Assembly: GCA_037074705.1 (NCBI GenBank)
Contig: CM073592.1
Location: 24,338,629 to 24,402,628, forward strand
Source: Zhengitettix transpicula
Taxonomy: Eukaryota; Arthropoda; Insecta; Orthoptera; Tetrigidae
Direction of reading: 5' to 3'
DNA: 64,000 nt
The notes under the pieces were generated by a model. That model had not been told where the DNA came from and searched no databases. It saw nothing but the letters and a program-made list of their open reading frames with translations. Both the position numbers and the translations under genes were made by a program. Positions within the stretch are counted from its first letter, which is position 1. Every line of letters begins with the position of its first letter. Positions 45,601-56,840 of this stretch are shown piece by piece.

Positions 45601-46015
45601 CAAATCGGCTGTAGCCCAGAAAGCTCATATGACGGGACACGAGATGTGTTTTTCGGACACTGTCAAAAATTAAAACACGCTGAAGAGTGGCACGACAGTG
45701 TGATTTTGGAAGCTATAGAAATTAAAATACATAAAAAAATCTTTTAAACAAAGACTCTGGCTTCCAAATTAGTAACGCGTGGAATCCATTTATTAAAATA
45801 TTACGCGACATGGCAACACATGTGTCCTTGACACCGTGGTCAGGCGATCCTCAACGGCCAATCAGATCGCAGCATGGAGGCTTGGAGTCCGACCCTGTAA
45901 ATGCGACGCACACGTCACGCAGCGACACAGCCTGAAGACACTGGTGGAGACTGACCGCAGAAACGTCAACATCTTGAAATCTGAACCTGGTGCTTAACCG
46001 TGAGAAATTTAATAA
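45600..46015 (+). mobile_element. Penelope-like element, family C, plus copy (3' part)
   Basis: It is closely related to the minus copy from GGGACACGAGATGTGTTTTTC on. It shares TGTGTCCTTGACACCGTGGT, AACGGCCAATCAGATCGCAG and the terminal CTGAAGACA...GAAACGTC (45932-45967). The endonuclease core is missing. The coding remnant VILEAIEIKIHKKIF (to 45747) belongs to the C-terminal end of the same protein. The two copies lie head to head. Confidence 0.7.
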
Positions 46016-48214
46016 TAATTTACACTGGGAGAGCCATTCATTGTCCCTGATGCATCAACTAGACAAGGACTCTTCTTTGACCAGGTTTGAAGGTACGTTT
46101 AAAAATAAGTTAAACAGTTTGATAAGCTTGTACGTAATTTAATACTAATTCTGATTTATTTTCTCGGAAGGTCAACTCCCGATCATTTATCACCTAAAAT
46201 CATATATATTCCTTCATTTCTCACTTATTATCCGCAAGCGTTGGAAGCAGCGAGAAACGATCCTGAGTGGTAATTCTATAACGTCAATAACTTTTAAGGG
46301 CACCCAAATTAATTGCTTTCCATATATTGGAAAATTCCAACAGAATATCATATTTTACTTCTGATGAGATCTGGTATTAAATTACGTACGTATAAGGGTT
46401 TCTTCGAGATTATCTCCGAGAGTCGGCGTGAGGGGAAATTTTCAAAGTTTATTGCTTAACTCGTTCGTTTGAGGTGCCGGTGAGAGCAGACATAAAAAAA
46501 AATGTAATTTAGTTTGTGAGGAGGGTTTAGCGTTTACCTCCCCACCTCTTTTTCCACGTCTTTTAAGGGGGCTGTAATAGCAGCCAGGCGGTCGTGAATC
46601 GATTCCCTGGTACGAAAAGGTTGGCCGAGGAAAGAAACGAGGAGAATAATATTTGCTCGTCACTTTCTAACCAAATTACACGGAGAGGAAAAATTGCTTC
46701 CTTATGATAATTTTTCCGTTGCGGTGAGATAGAGAACAAGCAGCTTTCTCTCGGATCCTCAACTGATTGGCACGGAGAGTAATGGTCCACTGTGGCTGTT
46801 CCAGTAGACGTTTAGTAGTTGAGCATATCTGACATTTTTCTACGAATAATAATTGAAGAAACATTAATGTAATCAAGGTATAAATGGTACTCAAATTTTT
46901 GGTTATTTCACTGAAAATTTTCCAAAACGTTCTAATACTTGATAATTGTAACACGTATATACAATATAAGATTTTGATCGCCATAAAAGTAAATTTTTTT
47001 TTCCGGAAATTTTAACAACGTTAACGTATTTATCTTTATTCGTTTGACATTTATCCAATCAGAATATTTTTTTGAGGAACCTACCGTTACTGATGATTAA
47101 TTTTAGTGGTAATTGACCAGATCACTAACAGGAAAAAATAGTGCAATAGTAATTTCCGGAATGAAATTCTACAAACAATTAAGAATCATAGATATGCTTG
47201 CAATACTAGACTCTTGTAAGCGGTTCCTTTTAACTTAAGTTCGTGTATTAAGGTAATAAAGTGTTAAGGGAATCAGAAGTTCGCGCAGAAACTCCAACTC
47301 TTGTTAAAGAATGACGTAGAGGAGGTGAGGGGAAAATCCTTATTTATAACAGGATTCACGAGTTGGAAGAACTGAATTCTATATGAACACATTAAATGAA
47401 TGTATATTTTACCCTTTAAAGCAGATTATATATTAACAAAAACTCGATAAAGGTTTTAAATTTGAATCCTTGATTACAGGAGTCTCGTTTCTAGTCTTTC
47501 AAACGCCTGTTGCCTAACAAATTGTTATTTATTCTATTTTTTATTTTTTATTGGTCCTTTTCAAAAATATTTTTGTGTTTTAAATGGTTTAATAGATTAC
47601 ATTAATATATAAGAAAATAGAAGAATACAAAGTACACAGTTTTATTTTAATGGAAAGCAAAAAAAAAATTGTGTTACCAGCGCAATGTCATTTTATTTTC
47701 AGAAGGATGAAATCAGTAATTTTAGAAAACCTGGATGGAGTGTCAGTACGAAAATGATTTTTTTTTATCCATTGAAACGCAAGTGCTTGCCGTCAATCTC
47801 CCAATATTCCCACTGAATGTAAAATAAAAAGTTGGGAAAATGAAAATGGATTTTCAGTCGACATGAAACTCTTAATATATGGTTTATTCGTGGTTTATTT
47901 GATCTACAAAACAAGGCAGGGTACTGTACTTTAGTGTCCATAGTGAACGAAGGGTTATTTATTCATATTTCAAGCGGAAGGGTGAAGGAGAATAATATTT
48001 ATATATATATATATATATATATATCAATTACAATTTGTACATGAAGAAGATCACTACTGAATAAAGCCATCCCTTTAAGTACCACCGTCATATTCTCATA
48101 TTCACCAATGCTTTCTTCTATTTCCTACCAAGGGCCAAAATAATTACAATACGTATACTGCCATAAAGTATCAATTACGTGTTAGTTATGAAACACAAAC
48201 CTAGGGAAATTATT
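46016..48214. other. Non-coding; TA microsatellite at about 48000-48022
   Basis: AT-rich apart from a GC-richer part at 46480-46800 that shows no defensible exon. Confidence 0.5.
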
Positions 48215-48616
48215 AGTATTTGTGTGCGTGTGTGTTCCGGATACACATGTACACCCCTGGAGAAAATTTGACAAAAATTTCGTACACATGTTCCTTTAAA
48301 ACCGTAAACAAACACGGTGAGGGTAAAAATCGACTACGAACCCCAGTAGTGAGGGTTAAAATTTCCAAACCTTCTCAAATGGCTGATGTTTGTGTCGGAT
48401 AAATAATTTTTGGGGTCAATGAGATTCATAATTTTTATACTCAGGTTTTTGTGTTTAATTTCAATCCCTTTAGGCATGGAAGGCGAGAATACTTAGGGGT
48501 GAGGATGTAGGGGCGTTACATAAAAAAACCGTAAAAACAACCGATATTGGAGTCAAATCCTGGGCTATAGATGTCGCTGAGTTTAATTATGACAACCAGA
48601 GAAACGCCAGATAGTA
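48215..48616 (+). mobile_element. Diverged Helitron remnant
   Basis: It contains the modules TACACCCCTGGAGAAAATTT, ACAAACACGGTGAGGGT and GCTATAGATGTCGCTGAGTT of the Helitron family, and ends AGAAACGCCAGATAGT, a decayed CTAG end. The 5' microsatellite is reduced to a short GT-rich run. Confidence 0.55.
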
Positions 48617-50149
48617 TTTTAGTTTAATTATAAGTTATGAAATTTGTGAATTTCATGGGCATTTTTGGTTCAGTAAAACAGGTGAAATTTTTCTCAGTAT
48701 TTATAGTGGATGTAGATCCGAAGAAAACAATATTAATGAGTGGTTTGATATTCTATATTACTTATTAAAATTTGATAAAATATCACGTTTCAAATTTTTT
48801 ATAAAATCTTTCTTTATTAATTGGTAGAAACAAAAACTGTCCTTGTTACAAAGAAAAGGAGAAGTGTGCGACAAATAAGCATAGTGATTAAAAATCATTG
48901 GAAAATATTTATTGTCTAAAATGGACGAACAGAATACAAAACAGAGAGGAGGTGCTTAGTAAGGGTAGTTCTCATCAGCGACCTTGAAGGGTGAGTTTCT
49001 TTGACTCGTAGCTTCAAGGTGTCACAAGAGACTTAATGTGTCACAGAAAACTACAATATATTTCCCATTTCTGTTACCAAACACTTATTTCCATGGACAT
49101 TAATCTTTTTTTCCAATGCAAACAGTTTTTATAATTTTACAGAATACGCTATGTAAAATATTTACAAAGTTTCGATATGTCTAGAAAACTAGGACTGTTT
49201 TATACATTTAGAAACCATGATATCAGATATTTAACGATGTTGAAGGCTACTCAGCTGCAGATCACATAGTTTAGGGGTTCTTGGTGTTTTGGAAACAGAA
49301 ACAGCTTACTAGAAAAACGATTATGTTTGGTGGGTGAAACCGGGGAATAAACGTAATATGGTTGGTGACATGATTGCAAAGTATAAAAACATTTTATGAG
49401 GCGGTGATTTTTCGTCGTGGTTTGTTCGTGAGCTGATTAACTCGATTTTGATGGCGAATGCTGTTTTGTGGCTGGGTTTTCAGGTTTTAGAAAGGTTGAT
49501 TGGTTGGTTGGATGGATGGTTTTTTCACCCTTTCCTTCCTTCACCGCGGCACACACAGAAACCGACTTTATCGAGCAGGGAGCTATTTGCATTACAATGG
49601 CCTGTGCTTCGTGCGTTCGCATTGACCTGAATAGAGTGTTAATCATCGTGAACAGGATGTCGTTTTCCTCTCTCTTCCCCACTTGAATGTTGGCATTCGC
49701 TACTGGAGCGAATTACAAACGATAGATAGATAGATTGGCCTTTTCTCTCTGACTCTCTTTCTCCGTCCTGCCGCCGAGCGTTCTCTATCTCTTTGTGTCA
49801 CGTGATGAGGCAAAGAACATGGCGACGGAAGTTTGAGACGCAACTTAGTTGCTCATTAACAAACGCAATAGAGACGTAATTTGCTCTCTGAATGTTGACT
49901 CAATGCCACACCTTAGAGGATATTCTAAAAGAGCTACTGAAATTTCTGCACGCATAATCTATCAACCATTTCTTCCTCTCCTGAGTGTCCTAAGCAGTCA
50001 GATACAAGATGATCATCTGGTCCGCTGTTCGAAAATAAAATAAATCTATCGTGTGATTATTACTTGCTACTTGTTTTAATAAAAGAATGATTCTGTCACA
50101 CTTTATGACATTCAATGGCATTAATAATGGTTTATACGTGTCACATCCA
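48617..50149. other. Non-coding stretch
   Basis: AT-rich with a GC-richer part at 49440-49830. No exon supported. Confidence 0.5.
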
Positions 50150-50825
50150 TAATATTAAACCTAAAGTGTTATGAATCCAAAGCCAATCCGTAGCCATCTG
50201 AGCCTTTATCACTGGGTTTTTATCCATCGTTTCCCAACCTGGGAAAACGTCACCCATTTTACCCGTAACTGATAGTTAAAATGAGTGTAGACTTTCCTCT
50301 AACCCCCTACTGGAAATAATACTTAGACTATGCTGTACCTTCAGAAAGAAAACTACATATATTAAAACGAATGCTAATATTTTCAGCCATTTTGAATTTA
50401 TCACGTTTAATCGGGTCGACGAAACAGAAACGTTAGCCTTTTATTTATATAGTTGGGCAAGTTGCTTCATGTTATAAAAATATATTTGTGATGACGAACG
50501 GAAAATAAATCGATTGTATGCTACGATCGAGTAACTTCTTTACAATTTCACCGTCAAAAAAGTACAAAGCACACTTTAAGGAAAACATCGACTAACGTAA
50601 ACCTTTCAGACATTTCAAAATGATGGTTTGCTTTAATAATCAAAGGCAGTTGGGGATTTCTCAAAAATATGCTCAAAACACCAAGTTACCATCCAGACAT
50701 CGTGAGTAAAATGGGTGACGTTTTCCTAGGTGGGGGAACGATGGATAATAACCCAAAGAAAAAGACTCAGAGGGCTTCTTCTTCCTGGACATGTTAACAT
50801 TGTTTTTCTTACATGGAAGAGAAAC
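50150..50825. mobile_element. MITE-like element with terminal inverted repeats of 80-120 bp
   Basis: The left arm GGAAAACGTCACCCATTTTA (about 50242) is mirrored by TAAAATGGGTGACGTTTTCC (about 50709). TTATCCATCGTT and CCATCTGAG are mirrored by AACGATGGATAA and CTCAGAGGG. The arms run about 50150-50272 and 50699-50825, better conserved inward. The centre is AT-rich and has no transposase, so it is a non-autonomous element or fold-back. Confidence 0.7.
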
Positions 50826-51129
50826 AGAAACAAAATTTTATGTTCCATAGCGCTTTTCCAGATAGAGAGAGGCAAACGTCAAGCGAAAAAAAGACTACGT
50901 CGAAGCAAGAAGACCGAGGTTATATAAGGAACCCCAGAAACTTATTTTATTATAAAATGGATTTGAAATGACGGTGTTTAAACCCTGAGATAGAGTTAAT
51001 ATTTTGCAATTTAAAACGGTCGCTCGCATTTTTCATGTAAAAACAAAAATATATCGATTAATTTGTCAAGTAATTTGAATTGTAATTTAAAATGATTTGT
51101 AAATATACACATTCATTTTTTTATACTAT
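50826..51129. other. AT-rich spacer
   Basis: Nothing recognised. Confidence 0.5.
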
Positions 51130-52080
51130 ACAATTTAACACACTTTTATAACTAAATCACCACAAATGGAATGATGGTCCCATAAGAGACTTAAAAATGG
51201 ATCTAATTTCAGTGTTTGATGTTGGCAAAGGATTTTTCTCAATGGGTTCGTTAGTGAGACGTATAAAGGGATCGAGAGGAATAAAATGACGTTTATTATC
51301 ATTCGTGGTAGCTTCTTCTTCAGATAAAGTACCACTCGTAACAGCAGCAAAAGACTTGTTCATTACGACTTATAAAATGCCCGTCAAACGAGGAATAAGA
51401 TTGCGTCGGTGATGATTGTATTCAAGGAATACGTCATCAGTTTAAAAGAAAGATGGGAGGAGGCAGCGACCAACGTATAATCAAATAATGGCGATGCTTG
51501 TTTGCAAAGCATATTTTTCTTATAAGTTTAAGTTCAGCAACAACCTGAATAGGTCCAACAGAATCTTAGATTCATCCTTAGTCATCAAAACCGATTTTAA
51601 ATGTTTGATATGCGAGGAAAGGCTTGATAAACTTACGAATCTGACGGGCAGCATCAAGTAATTGAACACAGATCTGAAGAACTCTAAGAGAAATATATTT
51701 TTTCATTTCTCATAACAACCCTTTATACCGCACTGAAAAGGTAACTGGAGGCAGGATATCTGTCAAGGGTCAGAACATGGAAAGTAAACAGCAACTGTTT
51801 TAAAGAAACTTCAGCGTCTGGAAACTTGTGACGTAGAAAATTTTGAAGACGACCTTTCTAACAGAGTTCTTCAGTTTTCTTTGCCTCGGGACACGCCAAG
51901 CTACAACAAGCTACAACTCCAGAAGAAAAAAAAGTTTTAGAGCTGCAGAGCTCGCCTTGTGGCAAAATAAAGCTCTTAAAGCGACAACCAAGGACTCTTT
52001 TATTTGAGACATCATAGATTCGTCGTGGTATTGAAGGACTTGCGAAAGCGTGTAATTGAAGGTAGCGCTGCATTAAATAT
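51130..52080 (-). other. Coding-like stretch, unrecognised, probably decayed
   Basis: On the minus strand several neighbouring frames look protein-like: VLQICVQLLDAARQIRKFIK near 51680-51620, and NKSFAAVTSGTLSEEEATTN then DPFIRLTNEPIEKNPLP at 51363-51157. Stops and frame changes separate them. Composition is less AT-biased than the flanks. I cannot name the family; a dead transposon or retrocopy is possible, and so is chance. Confidence 0.25.
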
Positions 52081-53592
52081 TATATAATTTATTTCTATTT
52101 GCTTCCTTAATTCCGATAATCTCTGACTTTCGTAGTGTTTCTTCAACTAACATTTTGGTTGAAATATCTCAATTATTTTCTGTCTCTAGTGCACCTTTTT
52201 TTTAACCTGCACCTTTTTCTGTGCTGTAACGATATTTTAAAAATGAAAGCAGCAGTCGAAAGGTAATTAGAATTACATTAATCTTATCATCTTTTTCATA
52301 AAGAACCGTCTTATAATCGAAAATTTCCGTTACAACCGTGTTCGTGAAACGATCAGCTAAAATATTAGTTTAATAATTCGTTTTTCGCCTTAAAAAATAA
52401 GTGTCTGGATTGTTTCGCAAGGTTGCACGATCCCATTCACGTGCATGGTCCAAATTACCTGCTGCTGCCGCAGATGGCGGGAATTAGGCAACTCGAGCGT
52501 CTTAAGTTCATCCCCCACCTCCCCCCCTGACTCTTGAAGAGATTTCTTCTCACTTGGGTGGGGTTGGAGAATGAGGCGGAGGGCTTTGAAAGCACGTGCT
52601 TGCCCGAGTGATAATCTTCTTCGACGCGAGGGCGAAGTGGTAAATGAGTTCGCTGACTTCCTGCCCTCATCGCGCTGCGTTGATTTCGTCACTTACTGAA
52701 GGAATGCAGGCGTATGAAAAGGAACGTATTAAGCCAATCAATCGTCCCATCTGCGTAATGTTACATGTGTCTACATTGAACGTAACAAAATTGGAGAATA
52801 GGGAGTTAGGCCGGAAATCAAATAGATACTTATGGAGGCAGAGGGATGTTTACAGAAATATACGAAGACCGACACAACGCGTAGAAAATAATTAAAAAAT
52901 TTTACTGGAAACTTAAAACGACTGGCAATTTATTTTACTTCTTGTAAGGAATTATTAAATTGAAATTAATTATAATTAATTGTTAAACTTGATGTGGAAA
53001 TTAATTGGTAGAGATTTTATTGCATGCATAGTTTTCTGTAATTTTATCTCCACGAATAATAGGGATTGAAACAGAAAAATGAAAAAAATAATGTTTTTAA
53101 ATAAAAGAATTACGTATTGCTTACTTCTAAAAAATAATTAAAAATGATTTTAAAATTTTAAATGATACAGGGAATTATAATAACATGATGATTATTTTGA
53201 TTTTCGTCATACATGTGTATAATAATGAGATATTATCATAAATGAAACAATTATTTAACTGTGGGGCTATCAATTTATACTGGATAATAATAACTCATTA
53301 CAAAAATACAAATAATTATTTTACAAAGGGATTTAGATGAGATATGATTCAACTATAACCAAGTATTAACATATATTGTTTGAAACATTATTAAACTTTT
53401 TCAAATTTACATTTTTTCAATAACAATGAATGAATTAGTTTTTCCTTTTTTATGTGTTTCCATTGTCAGTTTTACAAATACCATTTCTATTAATTTTTTT
53501 CAAATAATGCTGTTTAAATTTATTTACTAAACCAGTTTATTATTTTTTAATAAATAGAACATCTAATGATATACTAGGCAGAATTTCGGTGT
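52081..53592. other. Non-coding; GC-rich segment at about 52430-52700
   Basis: The GC-rich segment contains GCAGATGGCGGGAATTAGGC and a pyrimidine-rich part. It is surrounded by AT-rich DNA. Open frames there overlap on several strands without motifs. Confidence 0.45.
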
Positions 53593-53610
53593 AATGGCTC
53601 CCAACGTGGG
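53593..53610 (+). other. Primer-binding-site-like sequence
   Basis: TGGCTCCCAACGTGGGGT differs at two positions from the tRNA-Lys-type primer-binding site of LTR retroelements. No LTR pair or coding sequence is visible nearby, so this may be a relic or chance. Confidence 0.25.
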
Positions 53611-54486
53611 GTATATTTAACACAGAAACCGTTAGCTTTTAGAACTCATACAATTGGATGTTTGGGAAACACAGATTGGGGTGTGGGGTGAAAGTGAAGC
53701 ATTATAATGTGGCAATCGTGCATAAATACGGAGTAATCAAAGTGAAATATATTAAAGCCACATGGCTACGACATTATTCCGCAGTAAAATAATACCATAT
53801 CCAACATATGACGCATTGCGAATATTCGGTAACCCACCACTAACACAGAGAAAGGGTAGGGGGAGGGGAGGAAGTAATTTTTGGCAGGGCCAAAATAATT
53901 TCATTAACGGCGCAGTTGCCAACGTGTTGGTGCGATAAATCCCGTTCCCCAAATTAATTAGCGTTATATGTTCCGCATCAGAATTGATATTTATAACGAC
54001 GCGTGTTCAAGTGCTGGTGGTTTTGTTTCAGTAATAACACTCCTTCCTGTGTTATTACTAACCATATTTTGCTGCTGTTAATAATATTTTTCTTTAAAAG
54101 AATTATAATTTAAAATGTAACGATATTTCGAAAATTAAGCTCACTTACTTGTTATTGGAAACTCGTAATACAGTTTCAATGAATGGCAGATCCAATAACA
54201 GGGTGATTATTCCCCACCGAGTTACAGGCCATAAACGCGACTGACAATTTGAACAATTTAAATAATATTTTAACTTTACGATAGAAGTCAGGAAAATAAA
54301 CATTGGAGAACTTAACATTTTTTTTTACCTTATTAGGAAATAGCAGAAAGCATTATGGATGGTGGAAATTGGTCTGATGGCGTTATAGCGCTTGTCTTAA
54401 CTAATTTATAAATTAATTACATATGCCGAAAGTTCAATCAAGTATTATAATAAATATTTTCAAGAAGGTGTTGTATAGCGCGTTAT
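53611..54486. other. AT-rich non-coding stretch
   Basis: Nothing recognised. Confidence 0.5.
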
Positions 54487-54980
54487 TTATGATAGGCGTC
54501 TTTTAATTGATTTTACTGATATTTTAGTTAGTTTGTTTAAACGCGTGATCAACCATGTTTGTCGAACGTCAGCAAAAAGTACCGTTTGGTGCCAGTCAGG
54601 CTGGGGATAGTAACTGTACCTCCGGGGTTTTCCCGTCAACAAACAACAGGTGCAGAGAGTCTCGCTGTTGGAATGCACGTCGGATCGTCTATGACCTGTG
54701 ATTGGTCCATAATAAATTAAATGGACCAATAGAAAAACAGTTGGTCCCACAGGTCGGGAGAAGTGGAGGCCTGGTCAAGCATTCTGTTTCTGATGCTGAC
54801 TGGAGGAGGATTCTGACTGGGGAAGTTGCGGTGAGCCGTTGCTCTTGGGTTTTTTGAGAATTTACCAGCGAAACTCCACGAGAGAGACATCGATGACCAG
54901 CTGCGAGGGACGTCGCTGTGTTGCAGAGACCCCAGTCTGGTAACCAAGTTCGCAAATCTCATGGTTGCGTAAAGCACTTT
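54487..54980 (-). other. GC-richer, possibly repeat-derived segment of unknown class
   Basis: About 490 bp stand out by composition. Three overlapping minus-strand frames of 86-88 codons are open. Internal CCAATAGA/TCTATTGG and GACCAATC/GATTGGTCC motifs form a short inverted repeat, TGATTGGTCCAT...ATGGACCAATAG. A T/A-rich end near 54980 could be a tail. No family assigned. Confidence 0.3.
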
Positions 54981-56261
54981 TTTTTTATAATTCGTTTCCC
55001 GAGCTAGAGTTGTTACATATGTGACTGATTAAAACCTAGAATTAATAATGAATTCAAGAAAATTAACTTTATTTATGACCCTAAGGTTTCTTAAAAATAA
55101 TAATGGATTATAAATATATATTTTTTTAAAAAATGGGATTTATTGAATAGCATTTTACGATGCAGTCTTTTGGAGACCTGATGGACGAATTTTTTTTAAA
55201 AAGAAATTTTCAGTCCCGCAGTGAGTTAACAACGCTAATTAATGCTGATATCATATTACTGAGACGCAATTTTTTTTTCCATGGTCAACTTTTTATTTAG
55301 CCTGATTCCTCACTCCCACACCTCTTCAATTGTAGGAACATAAATTTGCAAAATGTTTTGTTACATTCTTTCACATTTAATGTAATTTATTTTTCAAGTG
55401 ATGTGTTAAGCCTTTTAATTACAATAATGCAAAGTTGTTTCCTATACATCGATTTATTGCTGCTAATTTAATTAATTTTCAAATGCGTATCACTGAAACG
55501 TTTTTTTCTTTTTCAGTATAATATCAGGCAACGCATCAAAAACGGGGACCGCCGTTGTTTACCCATTTCATTATAACTCGTTAATTAAATACAAACACGT
55601 TAAATGTGTATGTTACAGCAACAATATTGTTATTATTTATATTATACTGGGTAAATATTTTACGGACAGAAAAATATATGTGAGTACACGAAATTAATGT
55701 GTGGAATGCCACTATTAATCATAAAATTGTACACTAATATTTTCAAGTATTTCCTTTAATTTAAATAAATACAAACACAATTACTTTATTTGTTTGTTTA
55801 TTAGTTTAGGCTGTTGACATTCGAGGTGGAAAGTTTCCTCGGTTTAATATTGTTTACTTTCTCCCTAAACATAAAATGTTAAAATTTTTAGTCCTCCCAC
55901 TAAGCTTCCTCCCTATAAGCTCCCGATATTTAACGCCATAACATTTCACAGCTTTTCAACTTGTGTACTCAGGAAAAAAATATTTCTACGTTAGTTTTCT
56001 TCAAGTAAGCGACGCAATGAGGACGGAAGTTGCGAGAAATGTATTTTTTGGAGAAATTTGTAAAGAAAATAAAATGTAAGGCATTGAGGGGTTAACTTTA
56101 TCGGTATTTCCGAACCTTCGGATCAAGTTCTTATGAACTTCTTAATATGAATTTTTTTTGGCAAAATACAAACAGAATGAGTAAGTTTTGCAATATCCGA
56201 CGAAACATCACTTATTTTATTTTCAGTTATGTTTTTAAAAAAATTCAGTACAGTTAAACAG
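54981..56261. other. AT-rich non-coding stretch
   Basis: Nothing recognised. Confidence 0.5.
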
Positions 56262-56840
56262 GTATGAAAAAATCCATGAAACAATAATAATTATAGTTAT
56301 TAATAAAACAACTGACGACCTTATATAGTGTTTGTCAAGTGTTTTATTAATTCAAAACAGACGTTAAATTAAAAATTAGGAAAAAAATCCGTGAAACAAT
56401 AATAATTATAGTAATTAATAAAGCAACAGACGATCTTATATATGTTTGTCAAGTGTTTTATCAATTCAAAACAGACGTTATATTAAAAATTAGGGGAAAA
56501 AATCCCTGAAACAATAATAATTATAGTAATTAATAAAGCAACAGACGATCTTATATAGTGTCTGTCAATTGTTTTATAAATTCAAAACAGACGTTAAATT
56601 AAAAATTAGGAAAAAAATCCGTGAAACAATAATAATTATAGTAATTAATAAAGCAACAGACGATCTTATATAGTGTTTGTCAAGTGTTTTATCAATTCAA
56701 AACAGACATTATATTAAAAATTAGGGGAAAAAAATCCCTGAAACAATAATAATTATAGTAATTAATAAAGCAACAGACGATCTTATATAGTGTTTGTCAA
56801 TTGTTTTATTAATTCAAAACAGACGTTAAATTAAAACTTT
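56262..56840. repeat. 115-bp tandem array, five units, with two-unit periodicity
   Basis: ACAATAATAATTATAG occurs at 56281, 56396, 56511, 56626 and 56742. Units 2 and 4 share CAAGTGTTTTATCAATTC and TATATTAAAAATTAGGGG. Units 3 and 5 share CAATTGTTTTAT(A/T)AATTC and GTTAAATTAAAA. The array thus grew by duplication of a 230-bp dimer. Confidence 0.95.

Noticed and set aside
49437..49686. Three overlapping frames of 60-81 codons at 49.4-49.7 kb
   Set aside because: Open on both strands at once, no motif; consistent with a GC-richer, stop-poor patch.
53593..53610. LTR retroelement at 53.6 kb
   Set aside because: Only a primer-site-like string is present; no LTR borders or coding sequence, so only the string is listed, at low confidence.
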